Assembly: GCA_964588175.1 (NCBI GenBank)
Contig: CAZPNW010000176.1
Span: 1-22,041 of the forward strand
Length of the DNA: 22,041 bases
Direction: 5' to 3'
From: JBAZTA01 sp964588175
Lineage (GTDB): Bacteria > Omnitrophota > Gorgyraeia > Gygaellales > Profunditerraquicolaceae
Shown here: positions 15,656 to 22,041 of the stretch, in pieces
How positions within the stretch are numbered: the stretch's first letter is position 1
Layout of the letters: the number at the start of each line of letters is the position of its first letter
The notes under the pieces: generated by a model
The model's database searches: none
Told to the model about the DNA's origin: nothing
What the model saw: the letters and a program-made list of their open reading frames with translations, nothing else
Translations under genes and position numbers: made by a program

Positions 15656-16732
15656 TTACTCCTTTGTTTGGCCGACGCCAAAAATCTTAAGCGACTGTTC
15701 AAGGTCAAGCGGATTGATACCGTTGGGGCCGCTCGAAGGAAGCATGATCAAATCCAATCCCTTATAAACTTCAGCCATTTTCAATCCGATCAGTTTATCG
15801 GAACCGCGCTGTTGATACGCCACATTGATCAATTCAGTCTTGCGCGCTTCCGCCAATCGCACCATAAGATCAGCCTCAGCGGTCTTCGTACGCACGTACA
15901 TATCTCTTTCCGCTATTTTCTTCATAACATAGGCTTTCCCCTCTTCGAGCTTAACAATGGTATTCGCCTCGCCTTCCTGGCGGACCTTTTTAACCAGGGC
16001 ATCTTCCGCGGACGCCCGCGCCTTTGACTGATTCGTAAAGACCATCTGGTCCTTCAATTTCTTTTCCTCAATATTCTTCTGTATCTCCTCACTGTATTTA
16101 AAATACCTCACGAGAACATGGTCGACAAAGATGCCTTTCGCGGTCAATTCGTCATTAAGAAGTTTTTTTGCCTCATTTGACTTTTTTACCCTCAACGGGC
16201 TATTGTAAAATTCTTCAGTCGTCATTTCACCAAGGGCTTCTTTAAGCTTCGGTTCAACCTTAGGAAAAATACCGTTATCTTCATAGAGCATCCCCGGGCC
16301 GACCGTGCTGATCACTTTATAGGGGTCAACAATATGATATAAGACACTGACATCCACATCAACAAAAAAACCGTCTGACGTCTGGATATGGGCTGCTTTC
16401 TCCCTGCGCGCCTCATGAGAAGCCGAATCCGGGTAATTCGTCAATTCAAAAACCTGCAGGTCGCGGGGGAAACGATGCATCACCTGAACTCCAAAAGGGA
16501 TCACAAAATGGTACCCGGTCTCGTAGGCGCGTTCCTGGATCCCTGTTTTAAGGCCGATGTTGACCTGCTTGATCCCGAATTCATTGGGTTTGATATAAAT
16601 AAAAAAAGAAGAAAAGAATATCAAAAGAAAGACGAACGGTATAAGCGGCAGAAGCACGGTTGCAAAGAACTCTTTTACATTGGACATGAGATCTGACTGA
16701 TCCATGCCAAAATTACCCTTTTGCGGACTCAT
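15656..16732 (-). CDS. SPFH/band 7 (prohibitin-like) membrane protein, first of pair
   Basis: The product is 358 aa. A transmembrane helix lies at about 25-48, rather further from the N-terminus than in its partner. An SPFH domain follows (about 50-235: IKPNEFGIKQVNIG, QTSDGFFVDVDVSVLYHI, PYKVISTVG, MTTEEFYNSPLRV). A coiled-coil segment is rich in Lys, Glu and Ala (about 238-320). The Shine-Dalgarno GAGGAGG sits 6 nt before the ATG, and a near-consensus promoter lies about 150 nt upstream. It and the downstream paralogue probably form alternating subunits of one membrane cage, as HflK and HflC do. That is inference from the family. Confidence 0.92.
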   Translation of the reverse strand: MSPQKGNFGMDQSDLMSNVKEFFATVLLPLIPFVFLLIFFSSFFIYIKPNEFGIKQVNIGLKTGIQERAYETGYHFVIPFGVQVMHRFPRDLQVFELTNYPDSASHEARREKAAHIQTSDGFFVDVDVSVLYHIVDPYKVISTVGPGMLYEDNGIFPKVEPKLKEALGEMTTEEFYNSPLRVKKSNEAKKLLNDELTAKGIFVDHVLVRYFKYSEEIQKNIEEKKLKDQMVFTNQSKARASAEDALVKKVRQEGEANTIVKLEEGKAYVMKKIAERDMYVRTKTAEADLMVRLAEARKTELINVAYQQRGSDKLIGLKMAEVYKGLDLIMLPSSGPNGINPLDLEQSLKIFGVGQTKE

Positions 16733-16750
16733 TCATGGCCTCCTCTATTT

Positions 16751-16810
16751 GTTTATGTAGTTTGGTTACCGAACTACCGAACTAACTGCTTTACCCTTAC
16801 CTAACTACCC
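16751..16810. repeat. Copy of dispersed intergenic repeat (TATGTAGTT ... CTTACCTAACTACC)
   Basis: The 5' leader of the SPFH operon contains tatgtagtt, two head-to-tail copies of the motif accgaact, and ccttacctaactacc (16795-16809). The last 15-mer recurs exactly at 20805-20819, and the tatgtagtt motif recurs there in the same order and orientation. The repeat therefore occurs at least twice in the window and is transcribed as part of this leader. Confidence 0.7.
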
Positions 16811-16879
16811 ATATCAAGTGCTCATACAACGCCAATTTTAAGCATTCCCTAAGTTAAAGTGCCACATACTATTATCAAT

Positions 16880-16907
16880 ATTATACCGCGCAACAGTATT
16901 CAGTCAA
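16880..16907 (-). promoter_or_regulatory. Near-consensus sigma-70 promoter for the SPFH operon
   Basis: On the minus strand TTGACT (16902-16907, five of six consensus bases) and TATAAT (16880-16885, perfect) are spaced by 16 nt. The -35 box lies inside the last codons and stop of the HAD gene. The predicted start gives a leader of about 140 nt before the first SPFH gene. This is the best promoter match in the window. Confidence 0.75.
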
Positions 16908-17646
16908 GCCGGAAAAGAAATGATTTTAAAACCATATCAAATCGGGAAGCAACTTCAGCCCGGGGATTTAAACCAAGAGATACTCCCCCCCGGGAAGAAA
17001 AATACTCAACAAGCGGGACTTCATCGCGGCTGTGACCGATGATCAAAGGGCATTGAGCTTGAAAGGAGCGCATGATTTCCTTAAATTTGTTGAGTTTATC
17101 ACTGCCGTCATCCATGCGTTTTGGCGCATATCCGGAAAAAGTATCATCTTTTTTATCGATCAAGACCTCATTTCCGGCACACCGCGCCAGAAAACCCACC
17201 TTCTTCCCTATGACATCAAGGATCGGCTGAATGCTCATGCTCAATATCACAACAGGAACTCCCCGGTCACTGAAAGTTTTCAAATACCCCAACACCCCCG
17301 GAATAAAAAACAGATGGACATAGACAGAATGCCGTTTTATGAATCCGATGGGGACACCGCGCATAAATACAGCGTATTTATCCATCAAGGTTTTATGAGG
17401 GAATGATGCTTTAAACAATAATTGCTTTATTTTGTAGACCCCGATGAATACCCCCGCCTTGGAAAGATGCGGCAGGTATTTCCATAATGACGGCCGCACA
17501 ACTGCTTCAGCGAACATACTCACGCCGACGACGATCTGAACAAAAAAAGGGAAAAGGCATTCATCCAGGTCAGCGCAAACAATATCAACCGAGGCAAGCC
17601 TCGCGTCAACCTCTGCTTTCGGACGGTTAAAGATCAATCGCCGCAT
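16900..17646 (-). CDS. HAD-superfamily phosphatase-like protein
   Basis: The product is 248 aa from the ATG at 17646; a GTG codon immediately before it is an alternative start. Motif I is D26-LD28-EC (ADLDECLFPFF), carrying the nucleophile and general acid of HAD phosphatases. Motif II is ILSMS (Ser136). A lysine in DKLNKFKE (about 184-190) fits motif III. Motif IV is IIGHSRDEVPL, where the usual GDSxxD has His205 in place of the first Asp but keeps Asp208. The helical cap lies between motifs I and II and includes hydrophobic stretches. Length and cap position recall the phosphoserine-phosphatase-like class. The altered motif IV makes activity less certain. The substrate is unknown. Confidence 0.75.
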   Translation of the reverse strand: MRRLIFNRPKAEVDARLASVDIVCADLDECLFPFFVQIVVGVSMFAEAVVRPSLWKYLPHLSKAGVFIGVYKIKQLLFKASFPHKTLMDKYAVFMRGVPIGFIKRHSVYVHLFFIPGVLGYLKTFSDRGVPVVILSMSIQPILDVIGKKVGFLARCAGNEVLIDKKDDTFSGYAPKRMDDGSDKLNKFKEIMRSFQAQCPLIIGHSRDEVPLVEYFSSRGGVSLGLNPRAEVASRFDMVLKSFLFRLD

Positions 17647-17666
17647 CACCAGGAACAGCCCCCTTT

Positions 17667-18557
17667 TTATTTATCAGTGCTGACACAGATAAATTTGCAT
17701 TTTTTGTTTTGCGCATCAAGCGCCAAATCATTACCCGGGTCGATTTCCAATGCCCTCTTCATATACAGATCATACTTGCGGCTGTCACCCTTTATCTTAT
17801 AAACTTGCGCTAACCTGACATAGGCGTCGGCAAAATACGGATCGGCAGCCACCGCTTTTTCCAAATACTCTAACGCCTTTGCGCGATCCCCCCCTGCTAA
17901 AGAAGGGGCAAGAAGATAAAAACTTCCCAGGCCGAATAAAACCCCGGCAGCATCCGGCGTGAGCGCTTGCGCTTTTTTTAAATACGGCAGTACAGCCGTA
18001 CCATTGATGACCTTCGAGAGCGGCCCGCCGTAATGAGCTATCATCCCTTTGCCGCCCGCGACCAATAAATACGCGCGCACATAATTGCTTTTATCAACCT
18101 GGGCCTGCCCCCTATCAATAACCTGGCGGGCTAAAGCGACAGATCTATCATACTCGCCTTGAATATACTCGATATACGCGAGGCTTATGCGCGCGGGGGC
18201 AAAACCAGGAGCCGCTTTAATGATCTCCTCAAGCAGCGCGCGGCTTTCTGCTTCTTTATGCTGACGGCGCAACACTTCCGCGATCCCCCATTTCAACTCA
18301 AGTGTTTTATTATCCAAATTTACCGCGCGGCTAAAGGCATCGAAAGCTTCCGCATGCTTATACTCGTTCAAATATACGAGCCCCGACAAATAAAACTTTT
18401 CAGGAGTATCTGCTTGAGCCTGCGCCCGTGTTAACAGTTCCTGAAAAGAATTGATCGTATCGGCTTCTTCATGGAGCTTTTTCCAATCAAAGCCGCAGGC
18501 GTTGCAAAAAGGAATGAGGGTAAAGATACCAATTAATAATAGGATATTTCTTCTCAT
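17667..18557 (-). CDS. Exported TPR protein
   Basis: The product is 296 aa. A hydrophobic leader (about 5-20) ends at CNACGFDW. Cys21 could be lipidated, but the lipobox (C-N-A-C) is not canonical. The rest is TPR-type helical repeats (about 53-120, 120-150 and 222-280): YLNEYKHAEAFDAFSRAVNL, YIQGEYDRSVALARQ and ADAYVRLAQVYKIKGD. The segment LLAPSLAGGDRAKALEYLEK resembles periplasmic TPR proteins of the TRAP-transporter-associated TatT type. No transporter genes lie nearby, so no name is given. It precedes the HAD gene by about 20 nt, so the two are probably co-transcribed. Confidence 0.82.
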   Translation of the reverse strand: MRRNILLLIGIFTLIPFCNACGFDWKKLHEEADTINSFQELLTRAQAQADTPEKFYLSGLVYLNEYKHAEAFDAFSRAVNLDNKTLELKWGIAEVLRRQHKEAESRALLEEIIKAAPGFAPARISLAYIEYIQGEYDRSVALARQVIDRGQAQVDKSNYVRAYLLVAGGKGMIAHYGGPLSKVINGTAVLPYLKKAQALTPDAAGVLFGLGSFYLLAPSLAGGDRAKALEYLEKAVAADPYFADAYVRLAQVYKIKGDSRKYDLYMKRALEIDPGNDLALDAQNKKCKFICVSTDK

Positions 18558-18618
18558 ATTTATGATTAGAACAAAGTTACACCTTGTCCGCCTGATCTCC
18601 CCAACTTCCCCGATAACT

Positions 18619-18680
18619 TAGTCCCGGCTTCCCGGGTGCCCCAGTCTCCAGTTACTATTCGCCGCTTGCGGCCTGTGACT
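18619..18680. repeat. Degenerate direct repeat, copy A
   Basis: It starts with tagtcccggctt and ends with ttgcggcctgtgact. The ending matches copy B (18966-18980) at 14 of 15 bases, exactly 300 nt away. The starts also match (tagtctcggctt in copy B, 11 of 12). Confidence 0.65.
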
Positions 18681-18719
18681 TGGGCCTTGTTAATATTTTT
18701 ATTATTGAACGGGTCCTGT

Positions 18720-18868
18720 CTTGGACTGTTTTCTCGCGGGGACGTTTGCCCCGCCCCGGCGTGGCGGGGCTGCACTCAGGTCGGCTGCGTCGCTCTGCCC
18801 GACTTCGTTTATCGAGGGGCATCCCTGCCCGCTCCTTGCCTTTATGCCCCGCTCGAAAGCAGTCCAAG
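18720..18868. repeat. 149-bp palindromic element with terminal inverted repeats
   Basis: The ends are imperfect inverted repeats. cttggactg (18720-18728) matches cagtccaag (18860-18868) exactly, and gcgggg (18736-18741) matches ccccgc (18847-18852). Inside is a perfect 8-bp hairpin, gccccgcc (18748-18755) with ggcggggc (18763-18770). The element is far more GC-rich than neighbouring spacers. It resembles a small non-coding palindromic unit or MITE-like remnant. No target-site duplication was identified. Confidence 0.6.
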
Positions 18869-18897
18869 CCACCCGTTCACCCGATTTCCGGATCGCC

Positions 18898-18980
18898 TAG
18901 TCTCGGCTTTCCTGTTCACCGGATTCCCCTTTACTATGGACTATCGACCATAGACTATCGACTCGTTGCGACCTGTGACT
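18898..18980. repeat. Degenerate direct repeat, copy B, with a tandem 15-mer
   Basis: It matches copy A at both ends but carries an extra segment made of two near-identical 15-nt units, ctatggactatcgac and catagactatcgact. It ends just before the stop of the antiporter gene. Confidence 0.65.
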
Positions 18981-18982
18981 CT

Positions 18983-20713
18983 TTAGGATCTCTTTTTCTT
19001 CCTTACAATACGGTGCGACGTCAACGCCTCCTGCAGGATATTCCACATTCCAGAGGAATCACTCGCTTTCATCAACTCCGCCTTAACCAGGTCATCATCC
19101 ATGGTCTTAGCAATGATCCGCAATATCTGGATCTGAAATTCATCATCATCGTGAGGGGTCAAGATCAAGAAAATAAAGTGCGTTAGATTCCCATCAGGCG
19201 AATTCCACTCGATCCCTTCTTTAGACCTGCCCAAAACTATCATCGGCCGGACTAACAAAGGAAACCGGGCATGAGGAAGCGCGACCGATCCTTCAACAGC
19301 GGTTCCCTGGGCTCTTTCCCGCTCCAAGACTAAAAAAGATATTCTTTCAAAGGGCGGCATATTTTCCTGTTCTCCGGCATACGCGCATAATTCTATGATC
19401 GCGTTATTCCAATCAGAGGCCTTTAATTCCGCTAAAATCGCGCGTTTAGTAAAAAACTCTAAAACACTGATCTCTTTACGCCTGTTTATCGAATATTTAA
19501 GCCATGGGCCCAAAATTGACGCTGATACGATCGCCCCGAATACGATCGCGACAAAAACCGGCTCAGGGATCAAATGGTACTGCAATGCCAAAATACCCAG
19601 GACGATCTCTGTCGAACCTCCGGGAGTATGCGCGATAGCGATAGAAAGACGGTTTGATTTCGAAAGTTTCGTAAAGCCTACACCCAGCCACGCGCCAATA
19701 AAACGGGCGGAAACACCGATAACAGTGACAAACAAGACAATAAAAAGGTCGAAATGCCTGAAAAAATCGATCTTTAAGCCTATGCCTGCAAAGAATAACG
19801 GGACAAAAATAGCATAGACCATCTGCGAGATCACCTGCCGGCTGCGTTCAGGAAGCGCGGGAGCCTCACCCGCCATGACACCAGCTATAAAAAAACCTAA
19901 AAGAGCATGGATACCGAGCTTCTGAAAGACCGCTCCGCATAAAAGCCCTAAAAGACACAAGAAAGTCAACGAACTTCCCGGCTCAGGCATGGCACGTCTT
20001 TTGATCTGAGTAATAAAGAAATCAGCGAACTTTCTGCCGGCAGTCAGGCAAAAGACCGTAAAACCGGCGATAACTAAGAACATACCGGCAACTTTCCCTA
20101 AAGCGATGTTTGCCTGCATAAAAAAACTCAAGATCAAAGTAAATATGATCCACACGATGATCTCATTTACCGAAAGAGCCGACATTATCAAAAACCCCAG
20201 ATCGGTCTTAGTCAGGCTTAAATCTTTTAAAGCCCTGACGGTGATCGGCATAGCGCTGATAGTCATGGCTGTTGCCATAAAAAGGCAAAAGATCATTTTC
20301 TGCCCCGGATCCACCAGATAAACCAGCGGGAGGAACAAGCTGCAACCAAAAGCTATCACCATCGGCACCGCTATATCCGTCAACGCGATGACTAACGCAT
20401 CCCCCCGGTGCCTCCAGGCGCTGGAAAAATCCATTTTCAAGCCGGTCTCAAGCAAGAAAAATAAAAGCCCAAGCCAGGCGAGAGTCTCAAGCATGTTTTG
20501 CTGAACAGGATCAGCTGGAAAAACAGAATGAAAGAGCGATGGCATGAACCTGCCGAAAACAGTAGGGCCCAATAAAACACCTGTCAGGATCTCGGCGGTC
20601 AAAGAAGGCTGTTTCCATTGGCGCAAGAGTTCCCCAAACGCGCGGGAGATCCCTAAAAGCAGAAAAACCTGGATCAAGAAAATAAATATATTCTCTTCGG
20701 TGAAATAATACAT
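18983..20713 (-). CDS. CPA2-type cation/proton antiporter fused to a PTS EIIA domain
   Basis: The product is 576 aa. Residues 1-410 form a CPA2 (Na+/H+ or K+/H+) exchanger with about 11-13 membrane helices and family motifs LTGVLLGPTVFG, LLGFFIAGVMAGE and TPGGSTEIVLGILALQ. Where the ion-binding Asp pair (DD or ND) is usual, this protein reads VNE (about 182-184). Residues 418-565 form a type 2 EIIA domain related to PtsN. The phosphoacceptor is His481 in VALPHAR, and HFIFLILTP and QILRIIAKT are further family motifs. No TrkA-N or USP domain was seen. The natural reading is exchange activity controlled by phosphorylation or by binding of the EIIA module. No PTS partner gene is in the window. 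Confidence 0.92.
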   Translation of the reverse strand: MYYFTEENIFIFLIQVFLLLGISRAFGELLRQWKQPSLTAEILTGVLLGPTVFGRFMPSLFHSVFPADPVQQNMLETLAWLGLLFFLLETGLKMDFSSAWRHRGDALVIALTDIAVPMVIAFGCSLFLPLVYLVDPGQKMIFCLFMATAMTISAMPITVRALKDLSLTKTDLGFLIMSALSVNEIIVWIIFTLILSFFMQANIALGKVAGMFLVIAGFTVFCLTAGRKFADFFITQIKRRAMPEPGSSLTFLCLLGLLCGAVFQKLGIHALLGFFIAGVMAGEAPALPERSRQVISQMVYAIFVPLFFAGIGLKIDFFRHFDLFIVLFVTVIGVSARFIGAWLGVGFTKLSKSNRLSIAIAHTPGGSTEIVLGILALQYHLIPEPVFVAIVFGAIVSASILGPWLKYSINRRKEISVLEFFTKRAILAELKASDWNNAIIELCAYAGEQENMPPFERISFLVLERERAQGTAVEGSVALPHARFPLLVRPMIVLGRSKEGIEWNSPDGNLTHFIFLILTPHDDDEFQIQILRIIAKTMDDDLVKAELMKASDSSGMWNILQEALTSHRIVRKKKRS

Positions 20714-20730
20714 AGACTTATTATTTATTT

Positions 20731-20858
20731 GGTAAAGTTATTCGGTTAAGGTTAAGATATATGTTTAGTAGTTCGGTTATGTAGTTAGTTTAGTGAACAA
20801 ACTACCTTACCTAACTACCAAACGAATATCCTTACCTTCACCTAAACCCTTACCTGGT
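20731..20858. repeat. Repeat-rich leader between DUF362 and antiporter genes
   Basis: TTCGGTTA occurs at 20741-20748 and 20772-20779. gtagttag (20781-20788) is an inverted match to ctaactac (20811-20818). ccttacctaactacc (20805-20819) is identical to 16795-16809. Further variants of the acctta unit follow up to the DUF362 stop. It is the second copy of the repeat found before the SPFH operon. Confidence 0.7.
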
Positions 20859-21932
20859 TCATTCAACCGTAATCAGCTCATACTCCAGGTTCCCCAACCC
20901 CAGTTGAGCGGCATAGATAAGTTGTTTCATGCCATCACGTTTTGGATGTGATTCCTTAAAAACATCTTTCCCGCAAGCATTGATGATCGAATCCATGCAC
21001 GCTTTATCAATACTCACCGGATCCCATGAGGCGAATATACCTATATCAGGGGATATCCGCGGGTCATCCTTTGCCAGGCAATCACACTCTTTGGTTATCT
21101 TCATCGCGAAATTAATAAAAACGGCCTTATCTCTCTTATTCTTTAATACCGCCAGCGCGTATTCGACCATTTTCTCCTGGATCTTGCTTCCCCCTGATTC
21201 CCAGTTGATATCAATAGCATAAAACTTGCAAGCAGCGATACAGCTGGCGCAGCCGATACATAAAGACCCGTCAATAACCGCTTTATTATTTTTGATCTCA
21301 ATAGCCGCAACCGGACACACCCGAAGGCATGCTTTACAACCGGTACATTGCCTGGCATTAACAAAAGGAGACACATCTGAATGCTGAGCGAGTTTTCCTT
21401 CCCGGGTCGCGCATCCCATGCCGATATTCTTCAATACTCCTCCGAAACCGGTCATGATATGCCCTTTATAATGCGCCACGTCAACTATTGCATGCGCATC
21501 ATGATAAAACTTGGCGATCTTTGCGGTTTTAATAAACTGCTTATCTATGGATATTTCTATACAATTCTCTTTTTTAGTATCATCAGGTATCTCCACCTGC
21601 GCTAAAACCGCCTCAGGCCTGAACCCATGCTCATAGGCCAGCTCCAGGTGGTCTTTTGAATTAGTTCTCTTGCCCTGATACAAAGTATTGGTATCGGAAA
21701 GTATCGGCGTGGCCTTTAATCGCGCTATCCGCTCGCAAATGACCCGAATATACTCAGGCAGAACATAACCGGTATTACCTGCCTCTCCAAAATGCATCTT
21801 CACCGCGACTGAATCATTTTCCCGGATAATATCCAATACGCTGCTTTGAGCTAGCAGAATGCCGAGTTTTTGCTGGATACGGGCAATACCGTCTGAAGCT
21901 CCGCAGCTCGTAAAATATACTTTGCTTTTCAT
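20859..21932 (-). CDS. DUF362 domain protein with two 4Fe-4S ferredoxin clusters
   Basis: The product is 357 aa from the ATG at 21932. The DUF362 regions (about 1-185 and 255-350) contain SVAVKMHFGEAGNTGY, PILSDTNTLY, AHYKGHIMTGFGGVLKNIGMGCA and SWDPVSIDKACMD. They flank a ferredoxin insert with Cys196, 199, 202, 206 and Cys225, 228, 231, 235. The second cluster is followed by Lys instead of the usual Pro. There is no signal peptide, so it is cytoplasmic. The family is electron-transfer or iron-sulfur related, with no firm reaction. The start is fixed by a TAATG overlap with the upstream gene and GGAG 7 nt before it. A further in-frame ATG (21959) would lie inside that gene. Confidence 0.9.
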   Translation of the reverse strand: MKSKVYFTSCGASDGIARIQQKLGILLAQSSVLDIIRENDSVAVKMHFGEAGNTGYVLPEYIRVICERIARLKATPILSDTNTLYQGKRTNSKDHLELAYEHGFRPEAVLAQVEIPDDTKKENCIEISIDKQFIKTAKIAKFYHDAHAIVDVAHYKGHIMTGFGGVLKNIGMGCATREGKLAQHSDVSPFVNARQCTGCKACLRVCPVAAIEIKNNKAVIDGSLCIGCASCIAACKFYAIDINWESGGSKIQEKMVEYALAVLKNKRDKAVFINFAMKITKECDCLAKDDPRISPDIGIFASWDPVSIDKACMDSIINACGKDVFKESHPKRDGMKQLIYAAQLGLGNLEYELITVE

Positions 21933-22041
21933 TATACTCTCCACGGCCAATGCACACATTCGTCTAATTCAGGGAAAAGCACAAAATCAGCTTTCCCGCG
22001 GAAAACAAAAGTCTTAACCGTATATTCTTTGAATACTTCCC
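21932..22041 (-). CDS. C-terminal end of a gene cut by the window edge
   Basis: An open frame runs from the right edge to a TAA at 21932-21934, giving 35 codons that end FPELDECVHWPWRV. The TAA shares its last base with the ATG of the DUF362 gene, typical of coupled genes in one operon. Composition is protein-like (KTFVFRGKADFVLF). The product is not recognised from this fragment. Confidence 0.65.
   Translation of the reverse strand, partial: EVFKEYTVKTFVFRGKADFVLFPELDECVHWPWRV

Larger units (their letters stand above)
18558..18982. other. 425-nt gene-free, repeat-rich spacer
   Basis: The spacer between the antiporter and TPR genes contains no supported gene. It consists of two degenerate direct repeats (18619-18680 and 18898-18980) on either side of a palindromic GC-rich element (18720-18868). 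Open frames on both strands cross it but have no credible composition or ribosome binding site, so they are taken as noise. Confidence 0.75.

Noticed and set aside
14623..16732. Naming the SPFH pair hflK/hflC
   Set aside because: No FtsH gene or HflX neighbour is present and the sequences alone do not separate HflK/HflC from other SPFH groups.
17667..18557. Calling the TPR protein a TRAP-transporter TatT
   Set aside because: Only a short segment resembles that family and no TRAP transporter genes lie nearby.
18720..18868. The GC-rich palindromic element as a tRNA or structured RNA gene
   Set aside because: No cloverleaf, anticodon arm or T-loop sequence could be found; it is better described as a palindromic repeat.
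18680..19186. Plus-strand 168-aa open frame through the repeat spacer
   Set aside because: It crosses a palindromic repeat and the antiporter C-terminus, is Arg/Ser/Pro-rich and matches no domain pattern.

Overview
The window is a dense bacterial chromosomal segment in which every supported gene lies on the minus strand, so transcription runs from high to low coordinates. Genes use the standard bacterial code, several have clear Shine-Dalgarno sequences, and many overlap by 1-4 bases. Many products have signal peptides or membrane anchors, as expected of a Gram-negative-type, free-living or particle-associated organism. The mix of genes (a complete moxR-DUF58-bat cluster, paired SPFH proteins, a zinc-ribbon protein with a secretion-type periplasmic domain, an antiporter-EIIA fusion, and short palindromic intergenic repeats) recalls Candidatus Omnitrophota and related PVC/Elusimicrobiota-like lineages. 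That assignment is an inference from general impression and is not proven by any marker here.

Region 1 (about 219-8613) is a single eight-gene operon in the order moxR, DUF58, a 316-aa BatD-like membrane protein, batA, batB, batC, batD, batE. The DUF58, BatD-like, batA and batB genes are joined by ATGA overlaps or a 1-nt gap, and batC-batD by a TAATG overlap. The layout implies an inner-membrane complex: a cytoplasmic AAA+ ATPase acting on von Willebrand A-fold proteins, with TPR and Ig-like partners reaching into the periplasm. A 61-nt hairpin follows the operon.

Region 2 (8776-12989) is a signalling block read as cheD, a HisKA_2 sensor kinase with a repeated Gln-Gln-Leu coiled coil, an OmpR-type response regulator, and an HisKA-type membrane sensor kinase, ending 162 nt upstream of moxR. 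It may govern the bat operon. The CheD gene has no chemotaxis neighbours in this window. The spacer between regulator and kinase is filled with short hairpins.

Region 3 (13277-14378) has two small membrane proteins, one of them a zinc ribbon joined through a transmembrane helix to a PilP/GspB-like periplasmic domain. Region 4 (14540-16907) is a self-contained two-gene SPFH (band 7) unit with a near-consensus sigma-70 promoter and a perfect 14-bp intrinsic terminator. Region 5 (16900-18557) holds a HAD-superfamily protein and a TPR protein. Region 6 (18558-18982) is a 425-nt gene-free repeat-rich spacer. Region 7 (18983-20713) is a cation/proton antiporter fused to a PTS EIIA domain. Region 8 (20859-22041) is a DUF362/ferredoxin protein whose start overlaps the stop of a gene that runs off the right edge.

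No tRNA, rRNA, CRISPR array, transposase or prophage gene was seen. The most unusual items are the orphan CheD beside sensor kinases, the eight-unit heptad kinase linker, the antiporter-EIIA fusion, the zinc-ribbon secretion-like protein, and a family of short dispersed intergenic repeats built on the core GTTCGGTTAT. No clear-cut undescribed defence or mobile system is present.
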